64,000 nucleotides of DNA from JABDJZ01 sp047619685. GTDB lineage: Bacteria; Bacteroidota; Rhodothermia; Rhodothermales; UBA10348. Positions 53,389 through 62,242 of the stretch are shown here, piece by piece (position 1 is the first letter of the stretch; the number at the start of each line of letters is the position of its first letter). Position numbers and translations under genes: made by a program. The stretch covers positions 51,462 through 115,461 of the forward strand of contig JBLHLC010000011.1 in the NCBI GenBank assembly GCA_047619685.1. The letters run 5' to 3'. A model generated the notes under the pieces. The model worked only from the letters and a program-made list of their open reading frames with translations, had not been told where the DNA came from and searched no databases.

Positions 53389-54734
53389 GCCACCATGCAG
53401 CTACGCACCCAGGAATACACTGGAGGGCTGACGTCGCGACCCACACGTTGAGTCGGGTCACCTCTCTGGAGCGCTCATTCATTTTCGCACTTTGCGTTAT
53501 TCTGGCCGGGTATGCCCTTCTGGGGCGAGGTTTTGCCTATCTCGGCGTCGCGCCGCTGTTTGTGGGTGAGCTGACGCTGGCGCTTGGCGCGTTGGCCTGG
53601 TTCTCCCGTGAGCGGCCCTTGGCCCCGCTGAAGAGCCTGTCAGGTGCCATGCTGGCCCTGTTCATGGCGATCGGGCTGATGCGACTCGCGTTCGATCTTC
53701 CCACATACGGTCCGGCTGCCATTCGCGATGCCGTCCTGTGGGGATACGGGGTGTACGCGCTTGCCGTGGCCGCCATCGTGGCCAGGGAGCCCGAAGTTCT
53801 GAGGACGCTGATCAACCGATTCAGACCGCTCGCGGCGGCGATAATCGGACTGGGCGGCTTTCTGTTCGCCATCTCTTTCACGTTCAGCGCGTCTCTGCCG
53901 AGCCTCCCCGGATCCACGGCTCCCATACCAGGGCTGAAGGGGGGAGACACCATGGTGCACCTGGCCGGCGCGGTGGCCTTTGTGCTGGTCGGATTCCGGT
54001 CGAAAATATGGTGGATGCTTCCCATGGTGGTCGTGGACTTCGGCCTCATCGCCATGAAAAATCGCGGCGGGATGGTGGCATTCCTTTTGGCGATGGCAGT
54101 TGTGTTGCTTCTCCGGTCCAGCCGCGTGCGTGTCGGGAAGTGGTCTTATCTGGGTCTGGTCGGAATCCTCCTTCTGGTACTGATAAACCCGAAGATCGAG
54201 TTGTACGGAAACCGGTCGATCTCGCTCGAACAACTGGGCGACAATTTTCGAAGCCTGACCGGGTCTTCGGGTGAAAACGCACTGGATGGAAGCAAGGAGT
54301 GGCGGCTGTCCTGGTGGACCGACATCGTGGAATACACATTCACTGGCCCCTACTTCCTGGCGGGCAAGGGTTTCGGCATCAACCTGGCCTCGGACGACGG
54401 CTATCAGGTAGACGACGAAGAGTCGCTCAGAAGTCCGCACAACGGCCACATGAGCGTTCTGGCGCGCATGGGAGTGCCCGCCTTCGCCATCTGGGTGGTG
54501 CTACAACTCTCGTGGGCCTTCTCCATCCTCCGCAATCTTCTGGTGGCTCGCCGCAGGGGAGAGGATGGCTGGCACGGATTATTTCTGTTTCTGCTGGCCT
54601 ATTGGTGCGCCTTCATGGTCAATATCACCTTCGACGTATTCATTGAAGGGCCCATGGGAGGGATCTGGTTCTGGACGCTATTTGGCCTCGGCCTTGGAGC
54701 GGTCAATGTCTACAACCAGAAGTGGGCGTTATGA
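53385..54734 (+). CDS. Wzy-like O-antigen/exopolysaccharide polymerase
   Basis: The 449-residue product has about 10-12 membrane helices (FIFALCVILAGYALLG, GELTLALGALAWF, AMLALFMAIGLM and others) and a large periplasmic loop near residue 300 (FRSLTGSSGENALDGSKEWR, GFGINLASDD), the layout of O-antigen polymerase/ligase proteins. Its ATG overlaps the co-polymerase stop by four bases. Polymerase rather than ligase is inferred from position next to the Wzc-like gene. Confidence 0.8.
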   Translation: MSHHAATHPGIHWRADVATHTLSRVTSLERSFIFALCVILAGYALLGRGFAYLGVAPLFVGELTLALGALAWFSRERPLAPLKSLSGAMLALFMAIGLMRLAFDLPTYGPAAIRDAVLWGYGVYALAVAAIVAREPEVLRTLINRFRPLAAAIIGLGGFLFAISFTFSASLPSLPGSTAPIPGLKGGDTMVHLAGAVAFVLVGFRSKIWWMLPMVVVDFGLIAMKNRGGMVAFLLAMAVVLLLRSSRVRVGKWSYLGLVGILLLVLINPKIELYGNRSISLEQLGDNFRSLTGSSGENALDGSKEWRLSWWTDIVEYTFTGPYFLAGKGFGINLASDDGYQVDDEESLRSPHNGHMSVLARMGVPAFAIWVVLQLSWAFSILRNLLVARRRGEDGWHGLFLFLLAYWCAFMVNITFDVFIEGPMGGIWFWTLFGLGLGAVNVYNQKWAL

Positions 54735-55579
54735 GATACCGCACCGCCCCTGTGATATCGTTCCCGGTGGCCGCCCTCAACTATGAGCGGGCGGTAGCGG
54801 CTGCCATGAGAGACGCAGAGGCCAGTCTTGGGGGATACGTCTGTATCGCCAACGTCCATATGGTGATGGAGGCGTTTGACGACCCCGAGTTCCGAGAGGT
54901 GGTTGCGGGAGCCCGCATGGTTACATCCGACGGCATGCCCCTTGTCTGGATGTTGCGTGCCCAGGGACTGAAGGAGGCAGAGCGGGTGTACGGTCCGACG
55001 CTGACCCTGCACGTTTGTCGGGCGGCGGCCGCCAAGAGAATGCCGGTCGGTCTCTATGGCGGCACGGAGCAATCGATCCTGGAATTCAAGGCGTTCCTGG
55101 CGTCCAATTTCCCAACGCTGGAAGTGGCCTGCGCCATCTCGCCTCCATTCCGACCTCCAACGCAAGCGGAAGACAGGGCCCATGTCCGGGAAATCATGTC
55201 TTCCGGCGCGCGGATTCTGTTTGTGGGAATAGGCTGCCCCAAGCAGGAAAAGTGGATGGGCGCTCACGCCGAGTCTCTGCCGGGCGTCACGATGTTCGGC
55301 GTCGGGGCGGCCTTCGATTTTCATTCGGGCCGCGTGCGGCAGGCACCTGCCGTTTTGCAGAAAGCAGGCCTGGAATGGGCATTTCGGCTATTGATGGAGC
55401 CAAAAAGGTTGTGGCGAAGGTATTTCGTCCACAATCCGAGATTCGTGTACCTGGCCATCAGGCAGCTACTGCGCCGCGAGCCTGGGCAGGTAGGCAGAAG
55501 TCACGAGTCCGGAGACAGGTCTCCTAGAAGGATCTCGAGACGCATTTCGGCACGGAAGTGGCGACAACGCGAATCATGA
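54731..55579 (+). CDS. WecG/TagA/CpsF-family (GT26) glycosyltransferase
   Basis: The ATG at 54731 overlaps the polymerase stop as ATGA and gives 282 residues. A GTG at 54722 is a less likely start. GT26 features are YVCIANVHMVMEAFDD, VTSDGMPLVWMLRAQG with the catalytic-region Asp, ILFVGIGCPKQEKWMG and VGAAFDFHSGRVRQAP. The C-terminus (LEWAFRLLMEPKRLWRRYF) is basic and probably membrane-associated. It transfers a sugar onto a lipid-linked acceptor early in glycan assembly. Confidence 0.92.
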   Translation: MRYRTAPVISFPVAALNYERAVAAAMRDAEASLGGYVCIANVHMVMEAFDDPEFREVVAGARMVTSDGMPLVWMLRAQGLKEAERVYGPTLTLHVCRAAAAKRMPVGLYGGTEQSILEFKAFLASNFPTLEVACAISPPFRPPTQAEDRAHVREIMSSGARILFVGIGCPKQEKWMGAHAESLPGVTMFGVGAAFDFHSGRVRQAPAVLQKAGLEWAFRLLMEPKRLWRRYFVHNPRFVYLAIRQLLRREPGQVGRSHESGDRSPRRISRRISARKWRQRES

Positions 55580-56793
55580 GAGAGCCCGAACACATCCTTC
55601 TCATCGCCTTTGCCTATGCTCCCGGTCGCGGATCGGAGCCCGGCATTGGCTGGAATATGGCGCACGCCCTGGCCAGACGCTATCGGGTGACCGTGGTCAC
55701 GAGACCCGGTCAGAACTTGCCTACGGAACCAGGACTGGAGGTAGTCGAGATCAGTCCGATTCTCTGGCCCACGGGTTTCGCCCCCAGTCCAGGCAGTTCC
55801 ATGTGGCAGCTGTACTACTATGCGTGGACTCGGGCCCTCTCGGCCCAGCTTCCCGCTGTGGTGGACAGGCTCGATCCAGATCTGGTTCAGCATGTCACGT
55901 ACATGCGCTATTGGATGCCGTCTGCCGCGGACACCGCTGGTCGCCCATTTGTCTGGGGACCCGTCGGAGGTGGAGAAGGCATGCCAGACCGGTTTATTTC
56001 CACACTACCGCCCCATGTCCGCCGGGCCGAGTTGCTCAGAGACACGGTCCGCGCGACATGGGAACGCGACCCTGCGCTCGTCCGGACCGCCCACAACGCC
56101 ACCGTGGCCCTGGCTACGACGCCAGAGTCTGCGGCCCGCATGGAGGTACTCATGGGGGCGGACGTTCCCGTCTGTCCCGGCGTGGGTCTGACGCCGGAAG
56201 AGTTTGATCTGCTGGCAACGACGCCGGCACCGGGCGAAGAAACGTTTGAAATCCTCAGTATTGGCAGACTTCTGGACTGGAAGGGGTATGACCTTGCCGT
56301 GGAGGCCATGGCCGAACTCCCCCAAAGCGTACGGTATACCATCGTTGGCGATGGCCCGGAGCGCGGCCGCCTGGAGGCCCTGGCCGCCCAACTTGGCGTC
56401 TCGGACAGAGTTGCTTTTACCGGCTGGATGGATCGCAGCGAAGTGCTCAAGCGAGTGGCCGGGGCACACACCCTGATGCACCCCAGTTACCACGATTCCG
56501 GTGGCATGGTCTGTCTGGAGGCGATGGCCGCCTCGCGTCCCGTCATCACCTTGGAGGGCAATGGCCCCGCCGTTCTGACTGGCCCGGCCGGCCTACCGGT
56601 GGCGGCGCCCACACGAGAGGGCGCCGTGCGAGGAATCCGAAGAGCCGTTGAGCGCCTGGCGGACGACAGGGTCCTGAGGCAACACCTGGGTCAGACCGGC
56701 CAACGTAGGGTCAGGGATCACTTTCTCTGGGATCGAAGAGTTGATGCGCTCGCACCTCACTTCGACCGCGCCCTGACAGGAGGCCGACCGTGA
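55576..56793 (+). CDS. GT4-family glycosyltransferase, first copy
   Basis: From the ATG at 55576, overlapping the GT26 stop, the product is 405 residues. It has the GT-B fold with an N-terminal AYAPGRGSEPGIGWNM segment and C-terminal donor site ILSIGRLLDWKGYDLAVEAM. The EX7E motif is HDSGGMVCLEAMAA, that is Asp instead of the first Glu. Retaining activity with a nucleotide sugar is expected; donor and acceptor are unknown. It is translationally coupled to its neighbours on both sides. Confidence 0.88.
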   Translation: MREPEHILLIAFAYAPGRGSEPGIGWNMAHALARRYRVTVVTRPGQNLPTEPGLEVVEISPILWPTGFAPSPGSSMWQLYYYAWTRALSAQLPAVVDRLDPDLVQHVTYMRYWMPSAADTAGRPFVWGPVGGGEGMPDRFISTLPPHVRRAELLRDTVRATWERDPALVRTAHNATVALATTPESAARMEVLMGADVPVCPGVGLTPEEFDLLATTPAPGEETFEILSIGRLLDWKGYDLAVEAMAELPQSVRYTIVGDGPERGRLEALAAQLGVSDRVAFTGWMDRSEVLKRVAGAHTLMHPSYHDSGGMVCLEAMAASRPVITLEGNGPAVLTGPAGLPVAAPTREGAVRGIRRAVERLADDRVLRQHLGQTGQRRVRDHFLWDRRVDALAPHFDRALTGGRP

Positions 56794-57986
56794 GGGTCCT
56801 CATGGTGCACGCGTTCTACCAACAGCGTGCCGGCGAAGATCGAAGTTTTGTTGCCGAGGCGGAGTTGCTGACATCCCGCGGCGTCGAAGTTGAACTGTTC
56901 ACGTTCGACAACGCCGAGATCGAGGCGTGGTCGGCCGTGCGAAAGGCCACGTCGCTGGTCTGGAATGCCGAAATGCGCCGGAAAATGGCCGCCCGAATAG
57001 CTGCGTTTCGACCGGACGTTCTCCATGTGCAGAACCTCTTTCCCGGGGTGTCTCCATCGGTCTACGCGGCCGCACAGGAAGCCGGCGTACCGGTTGTGCA
57101 GAAGCTCTCCAACTTCAGGTTGTTTTGCGCCAACGGGATGCTTTTTCGGGACGGCAAGGTCTGCGAATCCTGCATGGGCAAGGCGCTCGGCTGGCGCGCG
57201 GTTGTTCACGGCTGTTACCGGGGCGACAGGGTCATGAGTGGAGCCATCGCTTCGGCGACCGCCCTCCACCGGGCTCTGGGTACTTGGTCCAACGGGATTC
57301 AGGCCTATGTCGCTCTCGATGCAGACGGAAGGGATCGGTTCGTTCAGGCCGGCCTCCCCGCGGAAAAGCTCTACGTCAAACCCAATTTTTTGGACCCATT
57401 CCCGAGTCCAGGGGAGGGGCAGGGCGGTTTTGCGCTTTTTGCGGGCCGGTTTGCCGATGGGAAAGGAGTAGAAACCCTCGTCAGGGCCTGGAAAGGAGCA
57501 GACGATTTGCCGCCGCTCACGCTGGCCGGCGACGGTCCGCTGATGGGCCGGGTCCGCGAGATCGCAGGAGAATCATCGAACATCGAATTCCTCGGACGGG
57601 TGGCTCCCGCAGATCTGGACCACTTGATGGGCCAGGCAGCCTGCGTGGTCGTTCCGTCCGAATTCCACGAGCCCTTTGGACGCGTAGCCCTGGAAGCCAT
57701 GGGTTGTGGCACACCCGTTCTGTCCACCACGAGCGGGGCCCTGAAGCACGTGGTCCGGCCGGGAGTCAGTGGTGCACACTTCAGACCCGGAGACGTTGAC
57801 GGACTGACGACTGCAGTCAGGAGTCTGTTTTCGGATCCCGGTGCCCTTGCCGCTCTAAGAATCTCGACGCGAGAGGATGCGATGACCCGCTTCTCCGGCG
57901 ATGCTAATTTTCGCATCCTGATGGATATTTACCAGAGGGTAGGAGCGCACATCAACCGACCCCAATCCGCCTTGGACGCGGCGTAG
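56790..57986 (+). CDS. GT4-family glycosyltransferase, second copy
   Basis: The GTG at 56790 overlaps the previous TGA and gives 398 residues. N-terminal MVHAFYQQRAGEDRSFVAEA and HVQNLFPGVSPSVYAAAQEA match the acceptor domain of GT4 enzymes. The C-terminal EX7E motif is intact in PSEFHEPFGRVALEAMGCG. A Cys cluster CESCMGKALG in the middle resembles a common GT4 subfamily insert. It acts in the same assembly line as the first GT4; specificity is unknown. Confidence 0.9.
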   Translation: MRVLMVHAFYQQRAGEDRSFVAEAELLTSRGVEVELFTFDNAEIEAWSAVRKATSLVWNAEMRRKMAARIAAFRPDVLHVQNLFPGVSPSVYAAAQEAGVPVVQKLSNFRLFCANGMLFRDGKVCESCMGKALGWRAVVHGCYRGDRVMSGAIASATALHRALGTWSNGIQAYVALDADGRDRFVQAGLPAEKLYVKPNFLDPFPSPGEGQGGFALFAGRFADGKGVETLVRAWKGADDLPPLTLAGDGPLMGRVREIAGESSNIEFLGRVAPADLDHLMGQAACVVVPSEFHEPFGRVALEAMGCGTPVLSTTSGALKHVVRPGVSGAHFRPGDVDGLTTAVRSLFSDPGALAALRISTREDAMTRFSGDANFRILMDIYQRVGAHINRPQSALDAA

Positions 57987-57990
57987 ACGA

Positions 57991-59556
57991 ATGCGCCCCG
58001 CCCATCTCTTGGTACCGCTTCTCTCGTTGGTTTTCCTGGGTGAGGCCAATTCGGCCGAGAGCGTGCCGGACGTTTGTGTAGTGTGGGCAGAGTCCCTGGG
58101 GGGCGAACGCGTGTTCTGGATCGACGGGGCGAATCCCGCAGCCCGGGACGACGGGCCGGGGACAACAACTGCACCCTGGAAAACCACGGCCGCGGCATCG
58201 CGCAGAGATCTCCGGCGTGGAGACGTGGTGGTACTTCGCCCGGGGACATACCGGGGCGCCTTGCGTCCGCTCGGGGGCGGGTTGACGATTACCGGATGCC
58301 CGGATGCGGAGACCATTGTAACGGGCTCGGCAGCGTTGCGGACAACGTGGACTCAAGACGGGAAGGACTGGATTGCCGACCGGTATAGGCCCATGCCGAA
58401 TTATGGAGACCGGTACGACCCGAACCTGATTCTCCTGGATGGAGAGCCCATGAGGCCGGCGCCTGACCGCGATTCACTATCGGTGGGAGCGTTTGCCGTC
58501 TGGGAGGATGCCTACAAAAGCGAAAGGTTGGTCGTGCGGCTACCGGACGGAAGGGTGCCCTCGGACTTTGAAATTGAAGCGGGGGTCCACGCGATTCTCT
58601 TCGGGCCGGCTGGCTCCGAGGCGTGCCGGGACCAACCCGACGCATATCCGGGCGTCACGCTGCAGAACCTCATCTTCGAGCATGCAGCAAACCCCGCCCA
58701 AATGGGGGCCGTGTGTATCGCCGGTACGGGCGCGGTAGTTCGCGACGTGCTTATTCGCCGGACCAATGGCCGCGGAATGGAGATGTGGGGGACACGACAC
58801 ACCGTCGCCAGAGTGAACACAAGCGATAACGGCCATCTGGGGATAGGCGGAGGGTGCGTTGATTGTCTGCTTGAAGACGTGACAGCAGACCGGAATAACT
58901 GGCGAGGGCACGACCCCTACTGGGAAGCAGGCGGCGGAAAATGGGTACGGACCACAAGAACCGTTTTCCGGAATTTCGCTGCCGCCGATAACGACGGCCC
59001 CGGTCTCTGGCTGGACGGCGACAGTCCGAACAACCTCATAGACGGAGCCACCCTGTCCGGGAATCTGGTGTCTGGTTTACAGATCGAACTGGGGTCGGAC
59101 AATACACGTGTGGTGGGGAGCCACATAACCGGGACGCGGCGGGATGGTTGGGCGGCCGAAGGGATCCTGGTGATGGCCTCCTCCGGAACCACGCTTGAGC
59201 GGAACACACTTTCGGGGAACGAGGGTAGCGGACTTTGGCTTCGCATGGATTCGCGGCGCCAAACGGGCGGCATTAGCGCCACAGGCAATGTTTTTAGTGG
59301 TAACGCGCCGGTTTCGGAAGGGAAGGACTACCAGGTTCGCCTGGAAATAGATGCTTTGGTTGGAGGCGCGCGGCCTGAGTTCCTGTGGCGAGACAACCAC
59401 CTCATCTCCACCCGGGCAGGGCACCTGGCGGGGATTCGACCAGACCGGGATGCTCCGGTTCAAGCCGTAAGATCGGCATCAGAGCTCCACGCCTTGTTGG
59501 GGGTAGACGGGCCCACCGAGTGGGTTCTGCTCCCAACCAGCTCGGGCGGTAGGTGA
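57991..59556 (+). CDS. Secreted right-handed beta-helix protein
   Basis: The 521-residue product has a signal peptide (HLLVPLLSLVFLGEANS). A beta-helix start of DUF1565 type (FWIDGANPAARDDGPGTTTA) follows, with VVVLRPGTYRGALRPLGGG, then coils with short turns such as LIDGATLSGNLVSGLQIELG and TTLERNTLSGNEGSGLWLRM. Such folds in polysaccharide clusters are often lyases, epimerases or hydrolases acting on the polymer. No catalytic residues can be assigned. It starts 4 bases after the GT4 stop. Confidence 0.8.
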   Translation: MRPAHLLVPLLSLVFLGEANSAESVPDVCVVWAESLGGERVFWIDGANPAARDDGPGTTTAPWKTTAAASRRDLRRGDVVVLRPGTYRGALRPLGGGLTITGCPDAETIVTGSAALRTTWTQDGKDWIADRYRPMPNYGDRYDPNLILLDGEPMRPAPDRDSLSVGAFAVWEDAYKSERLVVRLPDGRVPSDFEIEAGVHAILFGPAGSEACRDQPDAYPGVTLQNLIFEHAANPAQMGAVCIAGTGAVVRDVLIRRTNGRGMEMWGTRHTVARVNTSDNGHLGIGGGCVDCLLEDVTADRNNWRGHDPYWEAGGGKWVRTTRTVFRNFAAADNDGPGLWLDGDSPNNLIDGATLSGNLVSGLQIELGSDNTRVVGSHITGTRRDGWAAEGILVMASSGTTLERNTLSGNEGSGLWLRMDSRRQTGGISATGNVFSGNAPVSEGKDYQVRLEIDALVGGARPEFLWRDNHLISTRAGHLAGIRPDRDAPVQAVRSASELHALLGVDGPTEWVLLPTSSGGR

Positions 59557-59644
59557 GGAACATGCCTCCCCGGATTCGGGTGAATCCAGAAAGTCGCAGT
59601 ACTGGCGCGGTATTTGGAAGCCTGGATTCCAGACCCACCAAGAT

Positions 59645-61153
59645 GTGATCAAGCAGTCCACTTATACCCAATCCGAGTCTCCGCACCTACCGCGGCCGCT
59701 TGATTCCTTCTTTGAGGTCGACGACCGCATTCGGGAAGAGACGGCCAGAGTGGACCAGGGTGCGGAGTATGAGCGCGCTCCAAGCAACAGTTGGAAAGCC
59801 GCCATCGCGCTGATGATGTCGGATTTGCTGGCCCTCTATCTTGCGCTGGCGGCGTGCAGTCTGATCGCCTTGCGAATGGTGGGGACGGCCTCGACCCTAA
59901 ATTGGATGCCGATTTTCCTTGTCGTGTGGATTGGAGGGTTGGCCGTGTCACGCTCCTACCCTGGCTGGGGGACAGGGCCGGTACAGCGCCTTCGCGCGCA
60001 GGCTCGCTCCATGCTCGCAGCGTGTACCACGTCCCTCATGACAGCGGTTGCTGGTGGAGGTCAGTGGCAAAGTGCCGCATTGCTTATTGGAGCCAGCGCG
60101 GTAACGGGATTGCTCTTCCTGGCCGCTGGTCGCAGGGCGACAAGAGCCATCCTGGCTCGGAACGATGCGTGGGGGGTGAAAACAGTCTTCTACGGCACGA
60201 CGGAAAGCGCGCGCCGCATCATTCAGGTGGTCCAAACCCAAAAAGAAATCGGATTTCGGCCGATAGGAATATTCGAGGACGACCCGGGTCTCTGGGGTCA
60301 CGAACTGGCCGGCGTTCCGGTATTGGGGGATACGGGCCTGGTTCATCCGGACGCACCGGTCGCGGTTGTTGCGGGCCTGGGCGGTCCTGCCGCTCACAGG
60401 CGCATGGATGCCCTTCTCCGCTACTACCGGCGTGTGATCGTTGTCCCGGATCTGGTTGACCAATCCACCGCCATTCTCGAGCCAATGGACTTCGGGGGCT
60501 TGCTGGGCCTCCAACTCCAGGTAAACCTGTCATCGACTTCTGCAAGGGCGGTAAAGCGACTCAGCGAACTGGCGGCAACAGCCATAACGTTGCCGCTTTG
60601 GGGGACGGTAGTTGCGCTTGGTGCTCTTGCCGTCTGGTGCGAGGACCGGCAGAATCCATTCTACTCCCAGATTCGAATCGGAAGACGCGGTCGCTCTATC
60701 CGCGTTTTGAAACTGCGAACCATGGTCCCCGATGCGGAGGCGGTTCTGGAGCAGGCTCTGGCCGACGATGAAAACCTCCGGATTGAGTGGGAGGCCACGT
60801 CCAAGCTTCAGAAAGACCCACGCATTACTGCGGTCGGACGGGTCCTGCGGCGGCTGTCAATCGACGAATTGCCCCAACTAGTGAATGTGCTCCGGGGGGA
60901 TATGGCGCTGATCGGCCCGCGCCCGCTACCGGAATACCACGAAAAACGCCTTTCGGCAGATGCGCGTGACTTGAGGCGTTGGGTTCGTCCGGGAGCGACA
61001 GGCCTGTGGCAAGTCTCTGGAAGGAGCGACACCGGCGACTATGGCATCTCCTGGCTTGACGCCTACTACGTGCGGAACTGGTCGATCTGGCTGGACCTTG
61101 CGATTCTTCTTCGCACGTTCCGGGCCGCCATTGGTGGTAGCGGCGCGTATTGA
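59645..61153 (+). CDS. WbaP-like undecaprenyl-phosphate sugar phosphotransferase
   Basis: The 502-residue product starts at a GTG (59645) after an 88-base gap. It has four or five N-terminal membrane helices, a central nucleotide-binding-like domain (TVFYGTTESARRIIQVVQTQ), a further membrane segment and the catalytic bacterial sugar-transferase domain: IRVLKLRTMVPDAEAVLEQA, LSIDELPQLVNVLRGDMALI, GPRPLPEYHE, ATGLWQVSGRSD. It loads the first sugar-phosphate onto undecaprenyl phosphate. The 3' 88 bases overlap the convergent deacetylase gene. Confidence 0.92.
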   Translation: MIKQSTYTQSESPHLPRPLDSFFEVDDRIREETARVDQGAEYERAPSNSWKAAIALMMSDLLALYLALAACSLIALRMVGTASTLNWMPIFLVVWIGGLAVSRSYPGWGTGPVQRLRAQARSMLAACTTSLMTAVAGGGQWQSAALLIGASAVTGLLFLAAGRRATRAILARNDAWGVKTVFYGTTESARRIIQVVQTQKEIGFRPIGIFEDDPGLWGHELAGVPVLGDTGLVHPDAPVAVVAGLGGPAAHRRMDALLRYYRRVIVVPDLVDQSTAILEPMDFGGLLGLQLQVNLSSTSARAVKRLSELAATAITLPLWGTVVALGALAVWCEDRQNPFYSQIRIGRRGRSIRVLKLRTMVPDAEAVLEQALADDENLRIEWEATSKLQKDPRITAVGRVLRRLSIDELPQLVNVLRGDMALIGPRPLPEYHEKRLSADARDLRRWVRPGATGLWQVSGRSDTGDYGISWLDAYYVRNWSIWLDLAILLRTFRAAIGGSGAY

Positions 61154-62193
61154 TTTCGCGCGTCCGGCAATGGGATGGCGTCCCAGTCGGCCAGCCCTGT
61201 TCTGCGGAGACCCTGATCACGGATCAACCCCGGGAATTCATTGGCGCCGACCTGCGGATGCAGCGCGTTGTGCGCAGCAAAGTAGAGTGTATGCTCAACG
61301 GGGTCTTTGGCCCACATCTGATCCCGCCTGAGACAGAGGTCCCCGGTGAAAGGAGACCCGCCTTCGGAGGCAGCAACAAGGTGCGCCCCGCGAACCACAG
61401 AGGCGGCCGAAATATGGCCCGTCTCAAACACTGCCGAACGCGCCACCTCGGAAAAGTGATCGTACTGGCCGTACGGCCACGCGAAATGGACCACCGGGCC
61501 GAACCTGGCTTCCAGCTGATGCCGGGCAGCCTGCACCTCGTCCCAGAGCCTGTCAGCCGGGGTCTCCGAGCACACGACGTGTGTCATGGTATGGTTGCCC
61601 ACCTCGTGTCCCCGTGCAAGAAGTCCGTCCACATCGGCCGAACTCAGAAACCGGGTAGGTTGAGCCTGTAGTCGCGTGCGACAGAATCGAGACACCCACT
61701 GGTCATCCGTTTGGTCCAGGCTGGCAGGATTGAGAAAGAAACAGCCGGTGGTGCCAAACTCCTCCAAAACCCGGGCAAGGGCCAGATTGGACGCAAACCC
61801 GTCATCGGAACTGAAACAGGCTACCGGACGCTCGGGTCGCCGCCCTTCCAGCACCATGCGGACGCCCACCGACCATGGCACGAAATCGAAGTGCTCCGAG
61901 AGCGTTGACAGCTTGCTCCGAAACGGTCCTTCTTCATCGGGGAAGAGGTGGTGGAGGCAGAAGAACTGGACGCGTGGAACGGCCAGGCCGGCGGTCAGCT
62001 TTCCAGACAATCGAAACGAGGCGTAGAGGGCGGCAATTGCCGCATTTCTGGCCGCACGCCTGGGCAAGCTTCGTAGTGGAAGCCGCCGCCATTCGGCGTA
62101 GGTCTCGGGGTAACTGGTTGCTTCTTGGGTCACGCTTGTAGTATCGACTGCCCTGCTCGGGGCGAAAGCCCGTTTTTGGAGCGGTCTTGGCAT
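61066..62193 (-). CDS. Polysaccharide deacetylase (NodB-like)
   Basis: From the ATG at 62193 the product is 375 residues; a longer frame would run under the divergent flippase start. The NodB motifs are ACFSSDDGFASNLALA (metal Asp pair), GHEVGNHTMTHVVCSE (metal histidines) and HFAWPYGQYDHFSEV. It has no clear signal peptide. It probably removes acetyl groups from the exopolysaccharide or its precursor. It is the only minus-strand gene in the cluster. Its last 88 bases overlap the WbaP-like gene. Confidence 0.87.
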   Translation of the reverse strand: MPRPLQKRAFAPSRAVDTTSVTQEATSYPETYAEWRRLPLRSLPRRAARNAAIAALYASFRLSGKLTAGLAVPRVQFFCLHHLFPDEEGPFRSKLSTLSEHFDFVPWSVGVRMVLEGRRPERPVACFSSDDGFASNLALARVLEEFGTTGCFFLNPASLDQTDDQWVSRFCRTRLQAQPTRFLSSADVDGLLARGHEVGNHTMTHVVCSETPADRLWDEVQAARHQLEARFGPVVHFAWPYGQYDHFSEVARSAVFETGHISAASVVRGAHLVAASEGGSPFTGDLCLRRDQMWAKDPVEHTLYFAAHNALHPQVGANEFPGLIRDQGLRRTGLADWDAIPLPDARNQYAPLPPMAARNVRRRIARSSQIDQFRT

Positions 62194-62242
62194 GTGAACA
62201 CAATGCCCACCGTAACGATAGACCTTCACCCCCGCACTTCCT

